Shown here in pieces: positions 14,719-24,400 of a DNA stretch of 37,145 nt. Source of the stretch: a virus. A model generated the notes under the pieces. That model made no database searches, was not told where the DNA came from, and saw nothing but the letters and a program-made list of their open reading frames with translations. The translations under genes were made by a program, and so were the position numbers. The stretch is taken from positions 1 through 37,145 of the IMG/VR virus record IMGVR_UViG_3300017779_000040. One strand, 5' to 3'. The number at the start of each line of letters is the position of its first letter. Within the stretch, counting starts at the first letter, position 1.

Positions 14719-15782
14719 CTATATTAGTAGTAGACCCAGTATATAATCCTAATTTAGTTGCAACGATTACATCTGCAACAAAGTTAGGGCCTGGTATAAC
14801 CATTGCAAAGTTTCTTGGTGCGTATGGAAATAGAACATCTTTTAATCACATAGGTACTAAGAAGGAAAGAGAAGCAATCGCAAGACAATTATATCTACAA
14901 GCAGAAATGATGCGTATGATAAATGGTAATATAGATTTATTTAACAAAGTAAGATTAGTAGTAAGTGAAGGTATCTATCGTGCAGGCCCAAATGAAACTC
15001 TATCGGGGGATACTCTTGCAAAGAGTAAAGGAGAACTAGTATACTATCAAGTCATTGGTAATGACGGTATTGTTGATTTGGAAACAACATTTGATATTGC
15101 AGAATACTGGAAAGACTATGCAGACTATGGTGAGATACGATTAGACTACGACTCTTATAATCCAGACAATACTCTTACTGCACAGATTGGAGTGCAAATG
15201 CCTACTGTCGGAGAAGACTTTAATGTAAACTTTACCAGAATGATTAAGACTTTCTTTAATGGTCAACTGCAATCTGACGGTGAGTTTATTGAAATACTAG
15301 AATACTTTGATAGAAACGATAGAAGAGTATCAAGAAACTTATCCAGTAAGATTACTTACGATACATCTGGTCAAAGTTCACATGGAAGAACCTTACAGAA
15401 CCAACCAAGAAATTTAGAAAAACAATTAGAAGCAGAAGAGGTTATTAATGAACTTGCGGATACTCGTCCAGTAGGAAGTGGTCAAGAGTTAACTAAAGTC
15501 CCAGAAAACTTAGATGTGGTGCAAAGACATGTTCAAAATGAACCAGAAGATAGAAAAAGAGTAATAGAAAGAACTGATAAAATTACTATTAATGGTAGAG
15601 AAGTAGACCCAAATAGTGCAGAAGGTAAAGCACAACTTGAAAGAGGACAAAGACTCAGTCTTAAATTTGATAAAATCAAACGAGAAAAAGATGCAAAAGT
15701 GCTTCAAAGTAAAATTGATAGGGGAGAAATTTCTGGATATACTGGTGGTGGAAGTTCTGGAGATGATGAAGAAGATTTATAA
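14715..15782 (+). CDS. Hypothetical hub-associated protein
   Basis: A 355-residue protein that I cannot assign. Residues 1-215 appear folded: GAYGNRTSFNHIGTKKEREAIARQLYLQAEMMRMIN (about 35-70), YRAGPNETLSGDTLAKSKGELVYYQVIGNDG (88-118), FDIAEYWKDYADYGEIRLDYDSYNP (124-148) and EFIEILEYFDRNDRR. Residues 225-340 are charged and probably disordered or helical (ERTDKITINGREVDP, KREKDAKVLQSK). The end is an acidic Gly/Ser tail (GGGSSGDDEEDL). It is translationally coupled to the spike gene (ATGA) and lies before gp25, so a hub or spike accessory role is plausible. The pattern TLSGDTLAKSKGELVYYQV hints at a LysM-like or peptidoglycan contact, but that is weak. Confidence 0.7.
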   Translation: MTILVVDPVYNPNLVATITSATKLGPGITIAKFLGAYGNRTSFNHIGTKKEREAIARQLYLQAEMMRMINGNIDLFNKVRLVVSEGIYRAGPNETLSGDTLAKSKGELVYYQVIGNDGIVDLETTFDIAEYWKDYADYGEIRLDYDSYNPDNTLTAQIGVQMPTVGEDFNVNFTRMIKTFFNGQLQSDGEFIEILEYFDRNDRRVSRNLSSKITYDTSGQSSHGRTLQNQPRNLEKQLEAEEVINELADTRPVGSGQELTKVPENLDVVQRHVQNEPEDRKRVIERTDKITINGREVDPNSAEGKAQLERGQRLSLKFDKIKREKDAKVLQSKIDRGEISGYTGGGSSGDDEEDL

Positions 15783-15802
15783 CGATAAAATAATCAAACG
15801 AG

Positions 15803-15810
15803 TATAAATA
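15803..15810 (+). promoter_or_regulatory. Late promoter box TATAAATA (gp25-gp6 operon)
   Basis: The sequence AGTATAAATAGATACATG places the box exactly 5 nt before the gp25 ATG at 15816. With T4 geometry the first transcribed base would be the A of ATG. There is no Shine-Dalgarno motif between box and start. Confidence 0.75.
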
Positions 15811-15815
15811 GATAC

Positions 15816-16262
15816 ATGGGAAACGCATACGCAAAAGAAGACCAAGGCGACTTAAATGTTTTTAACATTTCTACTAGTCGTTCGTCTAATTATAAAGACA
15901 TTGACTTATTCTTCAAAGCGAAAGGAACAAGTGGTGATATATTTAAGAAAGAGAATGCAGCCGCAGTAAAACAAGCAATCAAAACTCTACTTCTAACAAA
16001 TAGATTAGAGAAACCTTTTAATAATGATTTTGGTGGAGATGTACAAGGTAGATTGTTTGGACTTGCAGTTGATAGTACCGCAAGTGAAATAAAAGACCAA
16101 ATACTATTTAGTATAGCGAAGTACGAACCCCGTGCAGAAGTATTGGATTTGATTGTCACACTTGACCCAGATAGAAATACATTACATGTAAATGTAGAAT
16201 TTAAAGTAGTTAACACTGGTCAAATTGTAGAGTTTTCTACAATAATCGAAAGGGTAAGGTAA
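15816..16262 (+). CDS. 25: gp25-like baseplate wedge protein
   Basis: A 148-residue wedge protein; T4 gp25 has 132. Signature elements are YKDIDLFFKAK early on, NAAAVKQAIKTLLLTNRLEKPFNNDFGG (about 49-76), an LFSIAKYEPRAEVLDLIVT stretch with the E-P-R motif (about 94-112), and LHVNVEFKVVNTGQIVEFSTIIERVR at the end. The E-P-R motif is diagnostic of gp25-like proteins across contractile tails and type VI secretion. It forms the inner wedge core with gp6 and gp53 and contacts the sheath. The start follows a late box by 5 nt with no ribosome-binding site. The gp6 ATG lies one base after its stop (TAATATG). Confidence 0.92.
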   Translation: MGNAYAKEDQGDLNVFNISTSRSSNYKDIDLFFKAKGTSGDIFKKENAAAVKQAIKTLLLTNRLEKPFNNDFGGDVQGRLFGLAVDSTASEIKDQILFSIAKYEPRAEVLDLIVTLDPDRNTLHVNVEFKVVNTGQIVEFSTIIERVR

Positions 16263-16263
16263 T

Positions 16264-18111
16264 ATGGGAACAACAACAATTAAATCAACCGCATTAGATT
16301 TTCAAGCAATCAAGAATAATCTAAAAACATTTCTTGCACAGACAGACGAGTTTAGTGATTATAACTTTGAAGCATCTGGTCTTTCTAACATACTAGATGT
16401 CCTTGCGTATAACACACACTTCAATGGATTGATTGCTAACTTTGCATTGAATGAGTCTTATCTTGGAAGTGCTCAGTTAAGAAGTTCTATAGTCTCACTT
16501 GCAGAAGGTATTGGTTATGTACCAGACTCTAAAAACTCTTCTCAGGGAGTTATTAATATGTCAATCAGTCTTGCGGGTGTTTCTGGTAGACCGAACAAAG
16601 TTACAATCCCAAGTGGTTTTAAATTCAACTCAACGGTAGATGATATTGTTTATGAATTCCAAACCCAAGAAGATATATCCGCAACCGATGACGGTGCGGG
16701 TGCATATAAATTTGCTACAGCAGACGGTAGTGAAAGTATTAAAGTATTTGAGGGGACTGCAACAACTAAAACCTTTTTAATTACTGGACAGACCGAAAAC
16801 TTTGCATATATTATTCCAGACGAAAATATGGATATTGATACTGCAGTTGTTAAGAACTTTGAGACTGCAAGTGGAACAACCTTCTCAACCTTTACCGATT
16901 TAAGAAACGCAACCAGTTTGACAGAACTATCAAGAATTTATATACTTAGAGAAAGTCCAAACGGAAACTTTGAATTAAGTTTTGGAAACAAGACTACTTT
17001 AGGTATATCACCAGTTGCGGGAAACAAGGTCACGGTTGACTATCTATCTGTAAAAGGTGGAGATGCTAATGGTGCAAAAATATTCGCACCACAACAACAA
17101 GTACAAGTAAATGGTGTTGGTTATACGGTATCTGTTGCAACAGTATCTAATTCTTCGGGTGGTTCTGAAAAAGAAACAGTAGAGTCTATCAGAACTACTG
17201 CACCATTCCAGTATGCAACTCAAAACAGAGCTGTGACTGCAGATGACTATGCAACCCTAACAAAAAGAAACTTTAGTTCTTTAATCAAAGATATAAAAGC
17301 ATTTGGTGGACAAGATGCACTTGAACCAGAATTCGGTGTAGTATTCTTATCATTACTATTCAACGATAGTATCGAAAATGATACTGTAAGTGGCGATGCA
17401 ACAAAACAAGAAACCAAAGACGCAATCGTAGATTTACTCAAAGATTTATCAGTTGCATCTTTTGATATTAAGTTTATTGACCCAATTAAGACTTTTATTG
17501 AAACTACTACATTCTTCCAGTTTAATCCTAACTTAACGAGTGAGAGTGAAGCATCTATTAAATCAAGTATAGACAATGAAATATCATCTTATTTTAGTAC
17601 TAAGACTGGTAAGTTTGGACAATCGTTTAGAAGGTCTAATCTATTAGCATTGATTGATGAAGTAAGTCCCGCAGTTTTATCTTCTCGAATGAATTTAAAA
17701 GTACAACAAAGATTTACTCCAACACTTACTGCAGTAGAAAATCATAGTTTAAAATATCCAATGCAAATTGCAGCTGCAGACGATGTGAATAGAATAGTTA
17801 CTTCTTCTGCATTTAACTTTAATAATCAAAGTTGTAGTATCCGAAATCGTTTGGGTTCTGCAACACTAGAAGTATTTTCAAATTTGACACAAGAAGTTGT
17901 TGTTGATAATGTTGGTTCTTTTAGTGAAGATACAGTTAGTATAACTGGATTACAAGTAGATAGTATTGTGACTGGAGATAGTTTTGTTAAGGTAAGTGTA
18001 GTTCCTTCTAACCAATCTTTTGTAACACCATTAAGAGAAAATGTAATTGAGTTTGATGCAATCCAATCTTCTGTCAGTCCAGTTGAAGTAGACTCAAGTA
18101 TAATAAACTAA
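16264..18111 (+). CDS. 6: gp6-like baseplate wedge protein
   Basis: A 615-residue wedge protein (T4 gp6 is 660). The N-terminal block, with TALDFQAIKNNLKTFLAQTDEFSDYNFEASGLSNILDVLAYNTHFNGLIANFALNESYL in about residues 10-69, is strongly characteristic of gp6/J-like proteins. A beta-rich middle follows. Then come IRTTAPFQYATQNRAVTADDYATLTKRNF (about 310-338) and IKFIDPIKTFIETTTFFQFNP (about 400-420), both matching the J-type domain that dimerises around the hub. It forms the iris of the baseplate together with gp25, gp7 and gp53. Translation is probably coupled to gp25, with AAGGTAA upstream of the ATG. The next gene begins one base after its stop. Confidence 0.92.
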   Translation: MGTTTIKSTALDFQAIKNNLKTFLAQTDEFSDYNFEASGLSNILDVLAYNTHFNGLIANFALNESYLGSAQLRSSIVSLAEGIGYVPDSKNSSQGVINMSISLAGVSGRPNKVTIPSGFKFNSTVDDIVYEFQTQEDISATDDGAGAYKFATADGSESIKVFEGTATTKTFLITGQTENFAYIIPDENMDIDTAVVKNFETASGTTFSTFTDLRNATSLTELSRIYILRESPNGNFELSFGNKTTLGISPVAGNKVTVDYLSVKGGDANGAKIFAPQQQVQVNGVGYTVSVATVSNSSGGSEKETVESIRTTAPFQYATQNRAVTADDYATLTKRNFSSLIKDIKAFGGQDALEPEFGVVFLSLLFNDSIENDTVSGDATKQETKDAIVDLLKDLSVASFDIKFIDPIKTFIETTTFFQFNPNLTSESEASIKSSIDNEISSYFSTKTGKFGQSFRRSNLLALIDEVSPAVLSSRMNLKVQQRFTPTLTAVENHSLKYPMQIAAADDVNRIVTSSAFNFNNQSCSIRNRLGSATLEVFSNLTQEVVVDNVGSFSEDTVSITGLQVDSIVTGDSFVKVSVVPSNQSFVTPLRENVIEFDAIQSSVSPVEVDSSIIN

Positions 18112-18112
18112 T

Positions 18113-19087
18113 ATGGGACACAAAGTAGACGATACTCTAAGAGATGATAATCGTAGAGAACTTGCGTTCGCTACGGGTCGTGATGTAGAGAAAGTTCTAC
18201 CAGACCATTTTAAAACTGAGTATCCGAAACTTGTCTCGTTTTTAAAAGAATATTTTCACTTCGAGGACAGTGACGGTTCTCCAAGTAGATTAGTAAATGA
18301 CTTATTCTATGCAAGAGATATTAATCAGGTAGACGAGTCTTTACTCTCTTATATAGAAGATGAATTATTATTAGGACAAGCATACTTTGAAGGATTTCTT
18401 GATAAAAGAACAGCTGCAAAATTCTCACATAATTTATACAGTACTAAAGGTACTAAGTTTTCAATACAACAATTTTTTAGAATGTTCTACGGTATTGATG
18501 TAGAAGTAGACTATCCTAAAAAAGATGTTTTTACTGTAGGTTCATCTGATATAGGTGCGGAGTCAATTAAGTTTTTAACAAATGATGAATTATATCAAAC
18601 CTTTGCAATACGAATAATTAGTGAACTATCACAAGCAACATGGGAGAGACCATATAAGTTATTTGTTCACCCTGCTGGAATGTTTGTTGGTTCAGAAGTA
18701 AGATTAGAAAATACTGGACTTCTTAATACATCTTCACCATTATCTGTTGTAGACTCTGCAGCTGGTGAGATTGATGTGGTAGGTTTCAATACTTCATTAT
18801 TTAGTCAAGTTAATCAATTTGCACCAGAAGTTACGGGTCTTCTAGATAGTGGTGGTACAACTCTGAGAGTTATCATCGATGATAATCTAATTAATTCACT
18901 TGCAACTGTAAGTATTTCAGATGTACAGAAACAATATGCAACAATGAGAGCTGCAGAATTAAGAACAAGTCCTACATTTGATGCGGACTCGAATGGTGCT
19001 GGTACTGCAACATCTAACTTTGAAATAGACTTTAGTAATGAATTTACAATAGAAACATTTGACCAAGACAAATTTGAAACTTTTTAG
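18113..19087 (+). CDS. Baseplate wedge-type virion protein
   Basis: A 324-residue protein with a conserved N-terminal half: LPDHFKTEYPKLVSFLKEYFHFEDSD (about 30-55), NDLFYARDINQVDESLLSYIEDELLL (64-89), KFSHNLYSTKGTKFSIQQFFRMFYGIDVEVDYPKKDVF (104-141). This KGT...S...FFR.FYG block is common in marine T4-like phages directly after gp6. The rest is beta-rich with Ser/Thr/Asn, ending FDQDKFETF. T4 has gp7 here, which is over three times larger; this could be a gp7 N-terminal equivalent, but I cannot prove it. It is co-transcribed with gp25 and gp6 and has a one-base gap from gp6. A new late box follows at 19107. A structural baseplate role is well supported; the exact name is not. Confidence 0.75.
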   Translation: MGHKVDDTLRDDNRRELAFATGRDVEKVLPDHFKTEYPKLVSFLKEYFHFEDSDGSPSRLVNDLFYARDINQVDESLLSYIEDELLLGQAYFEGFLDKRTAAKFSHNLYSTKGTKFSIQQFFRMFYGIDVEVDYPKKDVFTVGSSDIGAESIKFLTNDELYQTFAIRIISELSQATWERPYKLFVHPAGMFVGSEVRLENTGLLNTSSPLSVVDSAAGEIDVVGFNTSLFSQVNQFAPEVTGLLDSGGTTLRVIIDDNLINSLATVSISDVQKQYATMRAAELRTSPTFDADSNGAGTATSNFEIDFSNEFTIETFDQDKFETF

Positions 19088-19106
19088 GAATTAGGTTTAT
19101 AACTTG

Positions 19107-19114
19107 TATAAATA
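19107..19114 (+). promoter_or_regulatory. Late promoter box TATAAATA
   Basis: An exact box followed by GGACATAGGAAATAAAACATG. The predicted start is near 19121, so the leader would be about 12 nt with the AGGAAA ribosome-binding site right at its 5' end. It drives the gp9-like to fibre operon. Confidence 0.8.
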
Positions 19115-19132
19115 GGACATAGGAAATAAAAC

Positions 19133-20017
19133 ATGGGAAAATCAGTAATCAATAACGGAAGTAGTGCGAATGACGGAACGGGTGATACTCTCCGTGCAGC
19201 TGCAACCAAGATAAACAATAACTTTACAGAAATTTATGCTGTATTGGGTGGAAAAACCGCAACTGATTTGTCTGCAAGTGCAGCTACTTTAACTACTAAG
19301 ATTACTCTTAGTGACTCTGCAACTGGATTAATTAGATTTGAAGGTACAACTGCAGACGCACATGAAACCACTTTACAAGTTGTAGAACCAACTGGAGATA
19401 GACAGATAGTATTTCCAAATGCAAGTGGTAACGTAGTATTAGACTCAAGTACTAATACCCTAACAAACAAAACACTTACCAGTCCAACAGTCAATACACC
19501 TACAATAAATGCACCTAAGATTTCTGGTTTATCTGGGGGTGGAGTATTACAAGACTCTTCGGGTAATGAAGTATTAGAATTGACAAAGACTGCAAGTGCA
19601 GTTAACCACATTAACCTTACCAATAACGCAACCAGTAATAATCCAAAAATAACTGCAAAAGGTGGAGACACTAATGTTGGTTTAGAATTAGAAGCAAAAG
19701 GAACTGGTAAAATTATACTAAATAATTCACATGTTCTTAAACAAGAAACAGTAAACACGGGTTCTAATGAAGCATTGTCTTTATTACTTCCATTTACTGA
19801 AATAACAAAAGGAACTGCGGGTACATATAGTATTGCAGACGGAGTTGCTGGACAAGTTAAGTATGTAGTAAATAGTGGTGCTGGAAATGCAGTTATCACT
19901 CCCGCAAATTTTGGTGCGGGAACTACTTTAACATTACAACAGAATGAAACTGGAACATTAATTTTTGACGGAACTAACTGGCAAATACTTGCAACCTACG
20001 GTGGTGCAGTCGCATAA
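19133..20017 (+). CDS. gp9-like baseplate wedge / fibre connector protein
   Basis: A 294-residue protein. The N-terminus SVINNGSSANDGTGDTLRAAATKINNNFTEIYAVLG matches the start of T4 gp9 (NASTGDILFDGGNKINSDFNAIYNAFG) and of several phage fibre proteins. This element attaches fibres to the baseplate. The middle has TLTNKTLTSPTVNTPTINAPKISG, a repetitive fibre-shaft pattern. The C-terminal domain (about 215-294) is beta-rich and ends in GTLIFDGTNWQILATYGGAVA, a pattern seen at the tips of short phage fibres. I infer a connector or short fibre. It has its own late promoter and an AGGAAA ribosome-binding site, and is followed by gp8 after an AAGGAG-type site. Confidence 0.7.
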   Translation: MGKSVINNGSSANDGTGDTLRAAATKINNNFTEIYAVLGGKTATDLSASAATLTTKITLSDSATGLIRFEGTTADAHETTLQVVEPTGDRQIVFPNASGNVVLDSSTNTLTNKTLTSPTVNTPTINAPKISGLSGGGVLQDSSGNEVLELTKTASAVNHINLTNNATSNNPKITAKGGDTNVGLELEAKGTGKIILNNSHVLKQETVNTGSNEALSLLLPFTEITKGTAGTYSIADGVAGQVKYVVNSGAGNAVITPANFGAGTTLTLQQNETGTLIFDGTNWQILATYGGAVA

Positions 20018-20029
20018 GGAGAATAAGAA

Positions 20030-21457
20030 ATGACCGCAACAATAACTAGTCCTTTAAGAAGATTTATCTTAGACGAAATTAAAGGTAGAAAAGATAGTAA
20101 TGGAGATAAGTTCTATGCAGCTATTGGTCGTTCACAAGAGTGGAATGCGACAGATGTATCTCCTACACCAGACGGGTCTTATCACGAAGAGAGAGATTTT
20201 AGAAACAACATGCAATCGGTTAAATTAATAACTGATGCGTCTTTTGTAGTTCCAAGATATAACTGGTCATCTGGTACATTCTATGATGCATATGATGACC
20301 AATCAACTGGTAATACAAGTCCATACTATGTAATCAACTCAAACCAACAAGTATATATGGTATTAAGAAAATCTATTTCTAACACTGGAGTTGCAATTGC
20401 ATCAACAGTAGAACCGACTGGTAATACTACGGGTGCTCCTTTTAAAACATCTGACGGATATGTTTGGAAAATGATATACAGTGTTAGTTCCGCAACTGCA
20501 AACAAATTTCAATCTGCAAACTTTATGCCTGTAGAGTTTATTGATAAAGATAGTGCGGGTGGAGTATCAGGAACAAGATTAGCATCTTTTAGTTCAAACC
20601 AAACAGAACAACTTGCAATTCAAGAGGCCTCAATACTAGGTCAGGTTGTAGGATATGCAATTGACAATCCAGGCTCTGGATATGGTTCTGCACCAACCTT
20701 AACGATTACGGGAGACGGTAGTTCTGCGTCTGCAACTGCAACTATATCTGGTGGTGCAGTGGTTAAAGTAGAAGTGACTGACAGTTCTACGGGTGTATTT
20801 AAACCAAGTAACATGGGTTCGGGATATAACTTTGCATCTGTCACAGTAAGTGGTGGTTCACCAGACTCGGCTGCAATAATTAGACCTATTCTTTCAACTT
20901 CAAGACGTACTCTTGATAGTGGTGGTTTAGGAGATGACCCAGTAGCAGATTTAAGAAGTAATGCACTAATGTTTAATGCAAAACCTTCGGGTGCAGAAAG
21001 AGCAGACTTCTTTATAAGTCAACAATTTAGACAAGTAGGACTTCTTAAGAACCCTACAAAACCAGACGGAACTGCATTTGATAGTTCAACGGGTAACACA
21101 CTAACAGTTCTTAACTTTGCAAGTATAAATACTGCGTTTGAAAAAGACCAAGTAATAACTGGTGGAACATCTGGTGCAAAAGCAATTGTAGATTTTGACT
21201 CCACTGGTTCAACTGGTGTTGCTGGGGGTGCTTTGTTTATTCATCAAACTGACAGTAATGGGTTTACACCTTTTACTACGGGAGAAACAATTACTGCATC
21301 TGGTGGTTCTAATGGTGTACTTCTTGGTAGTAGTAGACATGATAGTTCTGCAGAAGTAGACCCAAATTCAGGTCAACTATTGTATGTCGATAATCGAAGT
21401 GCAATTACAAGAGCAAGTGGTCAAACCGAAGATTTAAAAATCGTAATACAAGTATAG
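20030..21457 (+). CDS. 8: gp8-like baseplate wedge protein, with an insertion
   Basis: A 475-residue protein. The N-terminus (FYAAIGRSQEWN, then YHEERDFRNNMQSVKLITDASFVVPRYNWSSGTFYDAYDD) matches T4 gp8's FYN..G, WGDTRYPDP region. TSDGYVWKMIYSV corresponds to GDGYVWEYLFEI. The C-terminal GQLLYVDNRSAITRASGQTEDLKIVIQV matches T4 GEMIYMENRPPIIMAMDQTEEINILF. Between them are extra Gly/Ser beta-rich segments (about 205-285 and 340-440; IDNPGSGYGSAPTLTITG is a typical repeat). So the protein is larger than T4 gp8 (334). In T4, gp8 is a dimer linking gp7, gp10 and gp53 in the outer wedge. It is preceded by an AAGGAG site. Confidence 0.88.
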   Translation: MTATITSPLRRFILDEIKGRKDSNGDKFYAAIGRSQEWNATDVSPTPDGSYHEERDFRNNMQSVKLITDASFVVPRYNWSSGTFYDAYDDQSTGNTSPYYVINSNQQVYMVLRKSISNTGVAIASTVEPTGNTTGAPFKTSDGYVWKMIYSVSSATANKFQSANFMPVEFIDKDSAGGVSGTRLASFSSNQTEQLAIQEASILGQVVGYAIDNPGSGYGSAPTLTITGDGSSASATATISGGAVVKVEVTDSSTGVFKPSNMGSGYNFASVTVSGGSPDSAAIIRPILSTSRRTLDSGGLGDDPVADLRSNALMFNAKPSGAERADFFISQQFRQVGLLKNPTKPDGTAFDSSTGNTLTVLNFASINTAFEKDQVITGGTSGAKAIVDFDSTGSTGVAGGALFIHQTDSNGFTPFTTGETITASGGSNGVLLGSSRHDSSAEVDPNSGQLLYVDNRSAITRASGQTEDLKIVIQV

Positions 21458-21466
21458 GAATAAAAA

Positions 21467-24400
21467 ATGTCAACAACTTTTAATAAGTCAACCTTTGCAA
21501 CAACATATAAAGACGACTTTGACAGTGCAGATAATTTTCATAGAATATTATTTAACTCAGGTCGTGCATTGCAAGCGAGAGAACTTACGCAAATGCAAAC
21601 TATCATTCAAGAAGAGATTGCAAGGTTTGGTAGAAATATATTTAAAGAAGGTGCGGCTGTAAATCCAGGCGGGCCTAGTGTTGACAGACATGCAGAATTT
21701 GTAAAATTAGATACAAGTGTAAATACTTTACCAGCAGATACTTCTACTTTACTTGGACTAGAATTTACGGGTGCAACTTCAAGTATTAAAGCAAGAGTTA
21801 TTAGAGTAGAAACTGCAAGTGGTTCTGACCCCGCAACTTTATACGTACAATATACTGATACAAACACAAGTGGATTAGCAGGTTCTGCACCAGTTAGATT
21901 TAGTGCGGGTGAAACTATAAACTCTGGTGGAACTGCATTATCAGTTCAAACAACAAATACTGTTGCAAACCCAGCAACTGGTCAAGGTACAATACTTCAC
22001 GTATCTGGGGGAGACTTCTTTGTAAGAGGACACTTTGTATTTGCATCTCAACAATCTTTAGTTATTTCAAAATACACTACAACTGGAACTGCAACTGTTG
22101 GTTTTACTATTACAGAAGATATTGTCACGTCAGGAGATGATACATCACTCTTTGATAATCAGGGTGCAACTCCAAATACTGCATCGCCTGGTGCAGACCG
22201 ATACAGAATTAGATTAACTCTTGTTAACAAAACAAGTGTTACTGCAAGTGATAACTTTGTATACTTTTGCGATATAGTAGACGGAGAAATAGAAGAAGTT
22301 GTTACTGGTACAGAAGATTATAACAAGATTAATGATGTTCTTGCACTTAGAACAAAAGAAGAGTCAGGTAATTATGTTGTCCGTCCATTTAGAGTGACTT
22401 TTGAAAATGACTCTGCAAGTGGTAGTACATCTAACCTAATCGCAAACATATCTGCGGGAACAGTATATCTAAACGGTTATCGTGTAAATAAAGAAAGACC
22501 AAGTAAATTAACTATTTCAAAACCCAGAACTACAGTCACAAATAACAACGAAGCAATTGGTGTGGACTATGGTGCATATCTTGTATTTGCATCTGACGGT
22601 GGTTCAGTTGTAGGGCCTGCAGCTGCACTTGGAAATTTTGAATTAGTTAATTTATTACAAGGTAGTACAGTTATTGGTACTGCAAGGGTTAAATCAATTC
22701 AAGAAGTAAACAATGAAGTTCGTCTATATTTAATGGACATTCAGTTAAAGGGGCCTGGTAGTTCTAATCGACAAATAACAGATGTCAATAAAGTAGAAAG
22801 ACACGGAGATTTCGATACTGCACCACACATATTTTCAGTTAAACAATCGGGTAGTAGTGCATTTTTACCAAGTACTGCATTATTTAGAAATGTAGGTGGT
22901 AATGACTTACTATTCCCGACTCAAAAACCAAGACCAAAAAGTATTTCAGATGTTTCATTCCAAGTAATAAGACAGATTGATGACTCTGCAAATGCTCCTT
23001 CTGCGGGTACACACCCGTCAATTAGTTTATCTTTATCTGCAACTGGAGAAACATTTACAGATGTAGGTAATTGGATTATTACGAGTGCGGTCACTGGAGC
23101 AAGAGTGACTAACTTTAGTGTTAGTGGAACTGGAACACAAAGTGCAACTATCAGTACAACTACAAACCATACCAATGGTGGTTTAGACTCTGGTGCAAAA
23201 CACAATATCTTTGCAAGAATAAACAAAGGAAATGCAACTCGAAGAACAAAAACCTTGACAGAAACTACAATTACTGGTACAATAGACTCGGACGGAGAGA
23301 ACCTAAGATTTGTTAAGATACCATATGCAGATGTCTATGAAGTAATATCAATCAAACAGACTGACTCTGACGGTGTAGATTTATCTCACAACTTTACTTT
23401 AGATAATGGACAAAGAAGAGACTTCTATCAACATGGTAGATTAGTACTTAAAAGAGATACCACTCCACCAAGTGGAACAATCTTTAGTAGATTAAAATAC
23501 TTTGCTCACGGTGCAAGTGGAGATTTCTTCTCAGTAAATTCATATGACGGTACTGTAGATTACGAAAATATACCAGACTTTCAAATTAGTGGAAGAAAGA
23601 ATATTAACCTTCGTGAAGTAATTGACTTAAGGTCAGTAAGAGACAGTGACGGTGTTGGTATCAGACATCAATACTTAAGTCCAGACTCTAATGGTTCTGA
23701 CTCTGCTGGTGGTGTTGCAGTTTTAGGTGTTGTAGGTGGTACTTATGCTAAAAAAGTTGAGATACCAGCTGCGGGTCAAACTGTCACTGCAGATATAGAA
23801 TACTATTTACCAAGAGCCGACAAAATTACAATTAACAATGAAGCAGAATTTAGTGTAGTATCTGGTAAAGACGGATTTGCATTACAACAACCACCTACAC
23901 CAGAAAACAACTTATTGTTATTTAATCTAGGAATAAACGGTTATGGTTTGAATGACTCAGACTTGACTTTGGGTGTATCTCAATATAAAAGATTTAGAAT
24001 GCAAGATATTGCAAGACTTGAGAGAAGACTTGATAACCTTGCAGAAACCACTGCATTATCACTTTTAGAACAATCTGCGGACGCAAGATTAATCTTAGAC
24101 TCGGACGGTGTGTCTAGAACTAAACTAGGTATTCTTGCGGATAACTTTAAAAATAGATTATTATCAGACCACGAAGACCCAATGTATCGTGCGTCAATAA
24201 ACCCAACAACAAGTACTTTACACCCTGCTTTTTCAAATAATCAAATACCTTTGATTTACGACTCTGCAAAATCAACAAACACAATTGTTAAAGGAGATAA
24301 CATTTATCTTCACTACACAGAAGACTCTGCAATATCACAAAGAATGATATCAGGTGTTGAGAATGTAAACCCATTTGCAGTTGTAAGTGGAGAAGGACAT

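Noticed and set aside
15616-15807. 63-codon plus-strand frame near the end of the 355-residue gene
   Set aside because: It lies almost wholly inside that gene in another frame, without a ribosome-binding site.
19234-19899. 221-codon minus-strand frame opposite the gp9-like gene
   Set aside because: It is a shadow of a Ser/Thr/Asn-rich plus-strand gene with matching late promoter and ribosome-binding site; no signal on the minus strand.
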